NCBI RefSeq assembly: GCF_017562075.2 | Contig: NC_054082.1 | Location: forward strand, 30,659,148-30,723,147 | DNA length: 64,000 nt | Origin: Anopheles merus | Taxonomy: Eukaryota > Arthropoda > Insecta > Diptera > Culicidae | Direction of reading: 5' to 3' | Shown: in pieces, positions 33,928 through 45,207 of the stretch | Layout: each line of letters starts with the position of its first letter | Numbering within the stretch: the stretch's first letter is position 1 | Notes under the pieces: generated by a model | Seen by the model: only the letters and a program-made list of their open reading frames with translations | Databases searched by the model: none | Told to the model about the DNA's origin: nothing | Program-made: the position numbers and the translations under genes

Positions 33928-36521
33928 TTATGCCATGACTTTGTGTGGCTGCATCCACTTCTTCATGTAGTAGCAGAACAGGGTCGACAGGTAGACCAGC
34001 ACCATCAGGGCACAGGTGACGGCAAGCGCCAGAACCGATGTTTTCGTTGGGCACGGTTCAATGATGGTGACGGTCTTATCTGTGATAGGGGTAGGATAAA
34101 GCACACATGCAAAGAGAAAAACGAAGTGTTACGATGCATCCGCTGCTTCTTCTAGAGGAAGTTTGCCCAAAAACACTTACCCCGGCCAAAGTCAGTGCTG
34201 GCTTCGCTGCGCAGGAAGTCACGGTTCTTCTCATCACCGAAGTCCAACACCAGAATCTCCTGCGAGATGTTCATATCTTCCTCCTCCTCAACGGTGTCAT
34301 TGCTGTACGAAAAGGCAGAAACGAATAACACATTAGTGTGTTAATGCAAACGCACATCAGTGCTGTATATCTACCTGGCCGTAACGGAACGACGCTTTCT
34401 GCCCCAGGACTCGACTGAATCACGTCCCCATTCGCAAACGGCCGGTTCGCACGGTCCCAGACAGTATTTCACGTTGCACTGGAAGATCACACCGTAGCTC
34501 TCGGTGAAGCGGAACGCCTCGTAGATCGACTGCAGCGCATTGCCGTCCTGGGTGAAGGCTGGGAAAATGGTGGGATCGACCGGGCAACCATCGTCGTCGA
34601 TGATCTGGAACGTGCTCTTGGAATCCTTGGCCATAGCGACGCACGATCGGGCAAAGATGCCGTAGGGAGCTGTAAAAGACACACAGAGTATATGACAAAA
34701 CGGTGTTCGTAAGGCCCCCCCGGGTCCTACTTCAGGAGCGTTCGGGTCGGTTTCTAGCGCTCGCTTACTGTCTTCTGGGATTTCGATGCGGAACGTCAGA
34801 CGGTCTCCGATGCGCACGGTTTCGACCTCGCGTGCACGGGCGTCCAGAATGCGGATCCTTGGCGGCGGTGCCTCCGGCGACGAGTTGATGTGGATCATCT
34901 CCGGATCACGAATTGGCAGCATGCCGAAGGAGATGTTCTTGGAGCTCATGTCGTACGTGCACTTTACCTTGTAGATCTTGTCCGCCTTCGTCATCACGAC
35001 CGAATGGTGCTGCAGTACCACCGTGTTGCTGTAGATGCCGGTCTGTGTACAAGAAACGTGCGACATATGAATTAGGCGTACATTCTGGCGTATGATACTA
35101 TCGGGGGCAACCACCTACCGCACTCTGAGTATTACAGTCCTGTCCGCCCATGGTTAGGTCCAGACGGAAGGTGTCGGAATTGATGACATCAATATTACAG
35201 GTCTCCGATCGTCCCAGCGCGTAGATACGTCCGTTGAATGGTTTGTTGGTGCGCACCTGCACAGCAATTCGTGTGTCCTTGCAGTGTACCGAGACTGAAA
35301 CGAGCGCATGTTTAGCAATTAGCTACCACAATTGTAGAGTGATAGCAGTCAGCTCACTTACCATCATAACAAGTTCCAGTTTTGTCGCAGTTGGCATCGT
35401 TACGCGTGAGGTTATTGACGGCCGGATCCTCAACGGTGTCAAAGACAACGGGGAGTGTATTTTCAGCCTGGTTCGATTGCTCTGTAATGATTGCCAGAGG
35501 TCATTAGGTTGTTGCTCCCTTGGTTAGTGCACCTCCACAAAGATGTGGGTTTACGTTTGCAGTAAAACTTACTCTCGCAGATGTTCTCAAAGTAGTCTCC
35601 GCTCGGCTCGCCGACATCGATCAGGGGCCGCTCACCGTTCAGATAGGTCGAGGGTCCATCGGGCAGCGACTTGTGGTCGAGATGGTACAGCCGGCAGTTG
35701 TACTGGGAACCGGTCGGCTGGCCCAGGTACAGGAACGAGCGGCACAGGAACTCGCTCTCGATTTCGCAAGCCAGCTTGCAGGCCGTTTCGGAAGTCACCT
35801 GCAGCTCCTTGTCCGTGTAGTAGTGCAGCCCGACGTACTGCGATACCTTGTCGTCCGAAACGCCGATGCGCGGCAGCTGGAACTGGCGGCTAAACTTACA
35901 GGCCTGGCTTGGCTTCAGGCACAAGTTCTCGAAATAGTCCACGCCCTGGGCATCGACCAGCTGCACGAACTGGCCAACCGATCGGCGGTCCGAGTCGCTC
36001 AGCACACACTTCATGTTGTTGTAGTCGTACTCGACCGAGCGGCAGATGAAGCGCTTCTCGTTCAGACACGCCGACAGGCAGGCCTCCTTGGTGCTGGTGT
36101 AGATGAGCGCATTGTCGAGTCCGCGAATGATCTTGTTCGGCACGCGCTCAAAGTTCCACGGGCGCTGGCAGGCGTTTTCCGAGCGCAGCTGCAGCTTCAC
36201 CATGTAGTACATGCTGGAGGAACGTTGGGGCGTGCTGGCCGGATTGTTGGCCGCCGTCACGTTCTGCAGCTGGCAGAGCGTCTCCTGCGCGGGCGTGAGC
36301 GGGTTGACGACGAAGCTGAACGCCGCCGCCTGACAGTCGGGCTCCTCCCGGCACCAGCCCTGACACTCGTACAGCGACAGATTCTTCACGCTGTAGTACG
36401 TCGTGCCCTGGAAGTCGAAGTCGGTCAGCTTCTCGAAGGCGACGCGGGCCTGCACGAGCTGGTCGGCCGCCACCAGGAAGCAGACGGTAAACAGTAGTAA
36501 ACTTGCGGGACGCCACTTCAT
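33928..36521 (-). CDS. PAN/apple plus zona pellucida domain transmembrane protein (neyo/nyobe/morpheyus type)
   Basis: Seven coding exons on the minus strand: 36521-35573, 35481-35362, 35294-35119, 35042-34769, 34669-34375, 34302-34181 and 34079-33928; total 2088 nt, 695 aa, phases consistent. Residues 1-25 are a signal peptide (LLLFTVCFLVAADQLVQA). Three PAN/apple-type cysteine modules lie at about 28-110, 118-205 and 208-315. A ZP domain follows (about 355-590), from VHCKDTRIAVQV through CYD/CNVKYC. RKRR at 597-600 followed by Ser is a furin site, as in most ZP proteins. A transmembrane helix lies at about 660-683, with a short basic cytoplasmic tail. Insect proteins with this plan (neyo, nyobe, morpheyus; also nompA with more PAN modules) organise the apical extracellular matrix beneath the cuticle. 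Which paralogue this is cannot be told by eye, so no symbol is given. Confidence 0.9.
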
Positions 36522-36600
36522 CGTGATGCTTTCGTGCGAAGGCGTATATTTGGTGGGCTAAAGAAGGGGTTTAGGTTGGGCGCAGGCAATCTGGCTCAAT
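36522..36600 (-). other. 5'UTR exon end of the PAN-ZP gene, preceded by a strong acceptor
   Basis: On the minus strand, a long pyrimidine tract ending CCATTTGCAG (plus-strand 36601-36632) lies 79 bp before the start codon. This looks like a true 3' splice site, implying a non-coding first exon further right, at an unknown distance. Confidence 0.5.
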
Positions 36601-39600
36601 CTGCAAATGGAAGAGCGGAAGAAGAAACGAATGTTTGAATGCAAGACCATGGGTCAAATTATTAGGGGTGCGCGAGGGTGGAAGGCGGCAATCCGTTGAG
36701 TTAGAACTTCCTTTCGGGCTATGTATTTAATAACTTGCAACGAGGCACTGGTTGGTGCCTTACGTGTCAGTACCTTAACCAGATGCGGGATCCGCTAATT
36801 GCGTCGGTGAATCTTCTGGCTATGATTAATGATAGTTTTAAAAGTGTTTAGTCACTGGTTAACTACTTTTCGAACTTTTTGGCTGCTTCTTGGTTGAAGC
36901 AGAAGCAGCAGAAGCCAACGATCATCAAAAACTTGGGTGGTTTTTTGAGCCTGAAATAATAGAGGCTCTTGTTTGCTTGGAAACGAACTCAACCGTAACC
37001 TAATGGGAGTTGAGTTTCATTCACTTTTCGGTTAAGCTCTTGTTAGCTAGTTAGTTCCAGAATACTTTTTGGGTTATGGAATTCATATACCAACAATTGA
37101 TTTGATATTATGTATCTTTTCGCCATTTGTAACGGGTTTTTGGTTTTTTCGATGTGTTGTTTAATTGAATCGCTCGACAATGTACACGGTGCTGGTAATT
37201 TCGTTTAGTTTGAATCATCGCCCAACTTTCAAACGATCGAACGACTGCTGCAAATGTGCCGACGACAACGGACAGTACTACCGGTGCTTTCGAAATTCCC
37301 CATACTTTCTACAGTACCGTGCAATAAACCGCGCGTCGGAACAAATTCGAGAATCAGGCCATTTATGACGCCTCTGCCTAAGCAGATGGCGGTTTACTGC
37401 CGCGCAATGTAGAGCAGTCGCGCGCGCGTGGTCTGCTTTCATTTCGGCGTTTTATGATTTTATGCTACAATGGCATCGGTATGCCAGCATTTATGTTTAT
37501 GGTCGCCTGTTTGGACCACTGTCGTTTGTCTTGTTGTCCGGACAGGAGGACAGCGAGAGGAGTGCCGGGACAGGCGATCGTAGGCCTCGAGCAGTAATCA
37601 GGTGGAAAACAAGTTTATTGAAATGAAATGATGTGATGTGGTTTGGTGTGTTCTCCCGTCGTTTACTGGTGGCTCCATTTCAACCTTCTCTCCCTCCCCG
37701 CCAACCGGCATCGCACACCGGCAGGTTTAATTTGTTGACACTTTTCCATCCGCCCGGTGAGATCATGGTACGCGAAACCGCTCGATCACCGTTATGAGCA
37801 TTCGGGCGGAGATGATGTCAACATTTGGGCCATTGACCGACATTAACACGGTATGCGTCAAACATGCGTCCATCAAAAAAAAAGGAACGATCTTTGTTAT
37901 GTTTGCTGCTTCTCACCCCCTCCACTTGACTCGCTTTTGTCGATTTCCCCTGTTGTTGACACTCAAAATTTGCATCTCAGTCAATGTATGGCGGAAGTGG
38001 GACCGATAAGCAGCAGGAATTGCTGAATAGAAGTGGAGTGCTGTGCTGTGCTCTAGCAAATTCCACACCATTTTCGTAGGCTCTCGATTATAGGCCATTC
38101 GTTGGATTAGCGCAAAATCGTTTCCTTTTGCAGCGGAACCACCCCCCCCACCCCTCTCTCTCTCTTTCTCGTTTGAGCTTGTTTCCAAAGCACGTTCAAT
38201 AAAAATGATGATACCCATCGGCGAAATCCATCCGAAGAGTTCGATTGATCGTTAATTTAATTTATGCACCACAAATCAGCATCCAATTGATCGACGGACG
38301 TCGGCGCTGGGTGTGTCGAACAGGGAGAACCAGAGAATAACACAATCGTACACCCCGATATGCTTCCATAGACCCGTAAAGACTGGATCGCTCCGCATTC
38401 TTCTGGTACCGTCTGGGAGGGAGCAAGCGGAAAATTGGAATTAGCTAGTGAGGAGAGGGAAACGAGCACCCGGTTCGAGGTGAAACCAGAACCCTTAGCC
38501 AGCTCGCTCACGAAGTGATTTCGTGAGCAGTTTTTACTTTTCAATCCAACAAAGCTTCGATAGTTTTGATACGTTGAAGTTTGAGGCGTTAAGCGAACGA
38601 GTGCAGTGGTTACGCGGAACGGTAGAATTGAGAAGGAAAAAAACCTCACGTGTCTGTTGTGGGCGAATAGCAAATCCTGGGAGTTTGATGGAGTTTGCGA
38701 AATAAAAGGTAATGGAAGATACCGGAAAGGAGGGATAGGGAGAAAGAAAATTGAGATCACCGGTTGGTCTCTGCTGCTAGCGGCTCCGTTCCCCTTTTTT
38801 CACCACCAGCAGCAGAGCACAAATCTAGTCCATCTTTAGTCGCTCGCGGACGCAATGGCGATGTAGTGTGGCGCATTTGGTTTTGCAGCTGGCGGTGAAA
38901 AATGTTTTCCAACTTCCCAACTGGCCTGCCCTGCCAGAAGTGCTCGGAACCCGTGGCCGTGTGATGTGCATCCGTAACCTAGTAGTGGAACCAGCGGATC
39001 GTTTCAGCTCCGCTTTCGGGTGGGTAGCACAACGAGAGGACGGAGGAAGAGCAGGGGTACAAGTACTGAACCCGTTATGCGAAAGTCTTTCACCCTGATT
39101 TTTCTTCCATACTTCAACCCGGGAACGACTCTAGTGACTCTAGAGGAAACCACACACACACACACACACACTCCAAAGAACTATTTCGATCTCTCCGCAA
39201 ACCACCCTCATACAAGGCGGGATGAAAACGAGCAAAAAAAAAATGGTCGTAGTAGGTGACACTTTACACAACTCCCCCTTATTCGCATTTTACAGTGCTG
39301 CAAAGGGCACCGTATGTGTTACTGTGGGTGAAAGGGAGGTGGTGGAAATGCTTCAGTTCTGTATCTGACATTGTTATACCTCTCCATCCTCGGAGGGCAG
39401 CACGCGTGTGTTGTGGGCTACGTGTTGTTGAAGCTGCTGGATGCATCCACAAGTACCCGTATAGTATGGGGAGAGGGGTTCGTTCGTACACCATCTGGGT
39501 CCCATATGCCTGGGCCGTTTGGTTGCGCTGTCACACTATCACGAAAGTATCTTTCCCGGTAGTGTCTTGCTCGAGTGCAGGTACTTCGGCAAGTGGCTTA

Positions 39601-39860
39601 GTTACGAACGTTAGTTTCCTTTCCGTACGGCGCTTGTATAATCGGGTTTGCATGGCAAATGTGTGGAAACCCTGTGGGCGAACGCAGGGGAAAGGGAACG
39701 CGGTGAGGGCTCGAGAACGTGTCATTAATTAAATGTCGGTGTGCCGCACGCTTTGACCTAGATTCGGTGTTGCGGTGTTGCGAGAGATTAATGAAGATTG
39801 CAGCAGTCGATGAAGGTGTTCTGAAGCTAAATTTCCACCCCAAAATGACAGCTTCCAAAG

Positions 39861-39863
39861 CGA

Positions 39864-39902
<39 letters not shown>
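39861..39902. repeat. GA-rich microsatellite
   Basis: GA dinucleotide run with one CA interruption. No gene overlaps it. Confidence 0.9.
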
Positions 39903-41711
39903 GGAAGAGAACAGCAAACGATCATACGGTCGGGGCAGCAAATTAAAAAGGGGGGATACTTTTTGTTCTTTTAAAGCCCCACGGGTCGATGGAAAATTTA
40001 CGATGGCCGGACGTGAGATCGTTCAGAATTAGAACGCCGAATTTCGGGCGGGGTAAGCAGTGTGAGGAGGGTCTTCGCTACTTCCGTTGAATGTATGCCT
40101 TTTTTTGTTCCCGTAGCTGCTGGTGCTGTGTAGCGGTAGAAAAGTTTTATCTTCACACCACCGTTTCGCGCCCCATCCAGTCGGAAGCGCGATGGCGCAA
40201 TTAACTGGGGCACACCAGTAATCGACACAAAAGAGGGAGAGAAATGGACAGAGACGGGGGGGGGGGGGTTCTCTCAAGTTCCCGGTCGTTTTCATTTTTC
40301 CCATTGCTCCACACACAAACGCACAAAAACGGTGCCTCTTTTCGAGTAACTGTAACCTGGTATGAGAAGGGGGGATACCAAGGTAATAAAAGAAAAAGGG
40401 AACCAAACGAGCATGGCTCTGGCACCTTACCAGGGACTCTGGTCCAGGCTCCACTGGTGCTTATTGTGCTAATTTTACAAAAGACGACCAGGAATGAAAT
40501 GCCAACTGTGCGTTATGTATGTGTGTGAGTCTCTGTGAGAGAGAGAGAGATAGAGTAAGAAGTGAAATCAGAACAGACGGGAAGGGTGAACCGAGGCCAT
40601 GATCTCACGTGCGTGCGATTCACGTCACTGGTAAAGCCTCCAAAGACACTAATCCTGAAACAGAAATTCCATGTTTAGGTTCCTGCTCCTGCTCCTGCTG
40701 CTCCAGCCGCTCTGGATGCTTGCAAAGGGAAATGGAATAGAATGGCCATCATCATCTCGTACACATGGAACTAGAAAAACTTGATTGCCTTGAAAAAGAA
40801 AGCTTCTCTGGCTGATGGGCCGAGCTCTCTGGGGTTACTTTTCGCTAGCGAGCGAGTGGAACATTCTACTACTACCAGCTGCCCCGGGAACAGCAGCTCC
40901 TTCTCATAATGCCCAATTACGGTGAAGGGGAAAGCACGCTAGAGCAAAAATGGGATAAAGTTGTCCGGATTTGGCCCCAACAATCCAGGTCTAAACGGGC
41001 AATAGAGCCCGGCAAGGGAGAGGACCACGGGTAATTAGACTTTCCATCGCCGTCGGACCACGGAGGAAGATCCTGTGTGGCGGCTTTATCGGGAGCGCGA
41101 TTGTGCCGCTTACGCTCCTAAACCCTCAGACCTAGATGGCCTAGACCTTTATTTCTGCCGCTGTTTCGGATTGCCATGCCATATGCTGCAGGCCGCACGT
41201 TAATCTGCTTATGGAACCGACCAGCCGGCGCAACGGTACTCGCTGTAAAGCCGGCAGTAGGCCGGCAGGTTCATTTGGCTAATGCAATGTGTGTGTGTGT
41301 GTGCGTGTTTGTGGGTCTGTTTGTAATACTTTCTTTCCCACCGGCAGCAATCGTTACCGGCCATCCGAAGGCCTGCCCTAAACAATGAACAATGGCGGAC
41401 CGTGGCGTTTAGTTTAAAAATTAGTTCAACACGATGGAAGGGCTGCGCGGGGCCTGCCAACCGGTCCCGCAGTGCGCTGTGAGTGTGAGTACACACAAAG
41501 AGCTCAGAATCTGAGGTCCATGGTGGATGATTTTGTTTTTTTTTTTTTTTTATGGCCAACGGGAATCAAGTCCCGATGCGTTCGCGGTTTGCACTGGCAA
41601 CCGTTGCCGTACGTCGTCTTCTCCGTCCTCCAAACTGGAGAAAGAGAGTGAGTGAGCGTGGCAAGTGTACCAAATTTTTGATCGTGAATTATAAAATGTG
41701 TCAAAAGGCTG

Positions 41712-41714
<3 letters not shown>

Positions 41715-41761
<47 letters not shown>
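41715..41761. repeat. (GA)23 microsatellite
   Basis: Uninterrupted GA dinucleotide run on the plus strand. It makes a false Glu-Arg frame on plus and a Ser-Leu frame on minus. GA runs can bind GAGA factor, but no function is shown here. Confidence 0.95.
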
Positions 41762-41767
<6 letters not shown>

Positions 41768-44700
41768 CGAGAGCAAAAGCAAACGGTAGGAAGCGGTGGC
41801 CACGTGGAGCGATTTCTCAAACCCCCACCCCAACGGGATCCCTCTAACGGGCGTCACTTAATCATGCAGTGTTTGCGCGCTTGCATTCCGTTCAGCGGGC
41901 GATTGAGCGATGAAGAGATTAATCCGCCTGCCCCGGCGGTGCTAGAGACCGCCGACAGGCACCTTAACGGGTGGAAGCGACAGGTGAGACACAGGCGTGT
42001 GCGTGTGTGTGTGTGCCGCTTGGAAGGGTTATGTTTTTGTTGTGTTTTGTTCCCGTTTCTTCTGTTTCGCTTCCCACCGCTTATTTGTGGTCCGGTTGTT
42101 TGATTTGGTGCGGTGGTTTTCTTCTGCATCTTCCTTTCGCGCATTCTGATGCACCAACGGAGTGTGCTTTGTGTGCGCGTGTGTGTGTGTGTGTGCTGTG
42201 CGCCTAGACAAACACACGCAATGCGTGCCGCGGCAATGGAACGGGCCCCCAGCAGCACTGAAAACATACGCTCGCCGCACAAGAAACCCGCCGGAACTTT
42301 GCGGTTAAAGCGCTGCGCGCGCATACCCTTGCGTATACGCTTTGGCTGTGCGCGCGAGCTGTCGCTGTGTTTTTTTTTTTGGATGCACACCGACGTTCGA
42401 AACGGGAACGCACAAGGGATGATGAACGGATTCGGGGTTCGGGGGTGGTAAAACAAACCGAACGAAAGGGAAGGGAGGGGATGGTAATAGAGCACGAAAG
42501 GTTCGAGAGTGTTTTGTTTCCTATTTTTTCTGTTTCTGTTGTGTGTGTGTTTTTTTTCTTGTTCCACCTTCCCCCCTATCTTCTTGATTGCTTGTTGCGC
42601 GATGCAAGGCGATCGCTTCTTCAACGCGCCAGCCCCCCACGTGTAGAGAATGAACGCGCGATCGCACAGCTACGCATAGAGCGGTCGGCAAAGGCAGCAA
42701 CCATAGCCAAGCATCGCTTCCCGCAGGAACGTGTGGCGAAGAAAAGCGCAGTAGGAAGGGGGGGGGGGGGGGGTGGGAGAAAATGAGTTACGGGCAGGAA
42801 AACTTTTTGCCGTTGTACATAACTGTTGTTGCCGCGATCGCTTTCGTGCGCTTCGTTCGGGCTTACCTTAGACTGCTAAGTAGCTTTTACTTGGCTCACA
42901 AGCCGAAACCTTTTCCGCGCTTTACCCGATGCAGAAGGAGGAAATGGTGGTAGTACATCATTGTTTCTGTGTATTGTAGAACACAGCCGTGCTATTGTAC
43001 GACTGTTGATAGAGACCTGCTGTTTGCGTGACAGTAATACGTTCCCTTAGAAAAATCATCGATAGAGCGACCTTGAGGAAAAGCGGCCCTAGGGGTATCA
43101 TGTATTTTAAACACAACCAAACTCAGTTTCCGAGATTCTTTTGTCGCTAAAAGCCCCGTTCTCAAAACGGGGACAATTGTGTTCAACCTTCTTCAAGCTA
43201 ACTTTCCGTCTCTTTCGTGTATTTAATTTAAAATTTTAAAATAAAAAATAAAATCCCGGTTTAAAAATGGGAACGGAGAAAAACTCATCTTCTTTTTGGC
43301 CCCCGGAACCGTGCTTTCCACTGCCTCCAAAACGAAAGGGGGATCAACGTTATCACGGCATCAGCATGCTCCCCCCTTTAGCCAACAATAGGCAGTTTGA
43401 CAAACGATCGTGTGCCGCTCGGAATAATTGTTTTAATTTTGGAAGCAGATACCTGCCCGCGCGCGCGTTCGTACAGAATTCGTTCAAACAGGCGAGAGGC
43501 CTGGGAATTGGAGTGAAAGAGGACAATGGGGCAAAACGAAAAGAACGTGCGTTCGAGCTAGGTCTTAAGGGTTAGTGCACGCGATTACTTTAATGCTGTA
43601 GCCTACATTCTTTCCACCTGCGTGTACCGCCAGCCACGTTTGTGTTGTGATTTGGGAAAAGCTTTTCTTTTATTTGCTATTTTTGGTAGGTTAAGTTGAT
43701 CTTTGTGTGATGGCGGTACAGCCACAAGATGAAAGGCGAATTTTTTTTTTCACAAAGCACAACAAGCCCCAACCACACACGAGCGCCTCAATTCGGTACT
43801 AATGAGGTTATGTATGGTCCAACGCACTGCTGCTACTTTGACAAATGGTTACGAATTCGCCAAAGGAAAGCAAACGAAAAAAGAATGGAAAGATTTATTG
43901 GATCCCGCTTCCCCCTATTGTCTGACAAATGAGGAAGCGAGCAGATTGTGAGCACGAAGAAAAACCTTGTGCGGAAATGTAGCTAATGGTGCAACATCTT
44001 ACTTCTTTCGTTGTTTTTTTTTTAATTCCACCATTCTGCAAAGAAATGGGAAAGAAATTAAACACGACAAAACCGGCGCTAAAACCGCAACGGGATCTGG
44101 GTGGATCTCTGGGGGTCTGGGTCCATCCATCCATCCATCGGAACGGATTGATTTAGCGAGCCTGAGCGTGTGTTCGCTCTTGTCCACATACAAACCGCCG
44201 GGTGCAGCCAATTTGGTCGCTGGTTTGTGTGGCTTAGTTTTTAGTCAATTTTAAAACAAGCATCGCGAACGGCCAACTCTTGTAAAAGCCCGTGGGCAGG
44301 AGAGCGACTCTGGGGGGGACATAAGTTGTTTGTTTGTTTTTTGTCTTTATGAGAGACACATTTTCCTCGTAGACGGATAGCAGCATGCGCCGGAGTGGTT
44401 TCTACTTCCTCAAGTGATGCGGAACGATTAGCGTTTGTCGACGGCAGCGGCTAACAAACCAACCGTTCGGTAGAAGAAGTTGTCAGTCCTCCATGACGAC
44501 GATGTCCCCTTCACGTCGGAAAATGGCACAAAAGTCCACTACAGTGTTTGTTTGCGGCTGGATGGCAAACGGTGGAGATCTTTGGGTAATAGGTTTTACT
44601 GCTGCCACCACCCGGGACCACCGCACGCCAATAATGGGCAAATAGCTCTTCTGGATCCCCAGCGTCCAAGAGCATCATTTGTAATCTTTGCTCTGAACGA

Positions 44701-44928
44701 TCAACAAGCGACTGGGACCGTACTTGACTGACGTCTTGATGGAACCGTCATCAACAGCAGCCTGGAATGCGGCACAAATCTCCCGGGTGACTACGCGGGA
44801 AAAACAAAGCGCACTATACGCAGCGTAGCAACTGTATTTGCCAGGCATTTGCTGCCACTGGTTCGCCTTTCCTTCAATCGCTGAGGACCGACCGACAGGG
44901 GTTCCACACTGCGTCCCCAAACCAGCAT

Positions 44929-45207
44929 AATGTGGAGGAAGAGGAAGGCAGCTCTATGATTGAGTCATTTGATGACTCGCTACGCGTACGCGCAAAGGAA
45001 GCTGTGACCGCACAGGAAATGAAAGAATCGCACCTCGCTCGCCTGGCTCGTGGTTTCGCGGAGGGGCTGTGTGCAAATGGCTTCGAGAAGAAGGCACGCA
45101 CGGTTCTACTCTGCCGCCGGGTGAGGTCATTGGGGATGTTACTAAAGCGCCGACGAGAAGCTGAGCTGGCAGCACAGGCAGCGAACGGGAACAACTGCCT
45201 GGGTTAA
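44929..45207 (+). pseudogene. Unrecognised coding-like ORF, possible orphan exon or gene remnant
   Basis: An open frame of about 92 codons ending in TAA at 45205-45207. The frame stays open back to about 44791 but becomes unlike protein there, and there is no ATG at its head (GTG at 44932; first ATG codes Met in SSMIESFDD near 44956). The peptide is rich in Glu, Arg, Ala and Leu, with helix-like stretches such as EAVTAQEMKESHLARLARG and LLKRRREAELAAQAANG, and has more balanced codon use than nearby frames. I do not recognise a family. It could be a terminal exon of an unseen gene, a remnant of a mobile element or retrocopy, or chance. Type is my best guess only. Confidence 0.2.

Larger units (their letters stand above)
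36633..44400. other. Non-coding stretch, possible long 5' intron of the PAN-ZP gene
   Basis: No convincing coding exon. Short frames are produced by GT, GA and poly-A/T runs. It contains GA microsatellites at about 39861-39902 and 41715-41761, CA at 39153-39170, GT near 41289-41304 and 42180-42195, and G runs near 40256-40268 and 42760-42772. Donor-like sites on the minus strand exist near 40428 and 42867, but I cannot tell which, if any, is used. Confidence 0.4.

Noticed and set aside
35520..36497. 325-codon open frame on the plus strand
   Set aside because: It lies exactly antisense to the large PAN exon of the ZP gene. The frame is open only because of the GC-rich codon use of the real gene; the peptide is Val/Leu/Arg-rich and matches no family.
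41854..42624. 256-codon minus-strand frame
   Set aside because: Low-complexity Lys/Arg/His/Thr peptide from CA repeats and A-rich DNA; no splice partners and no domain.
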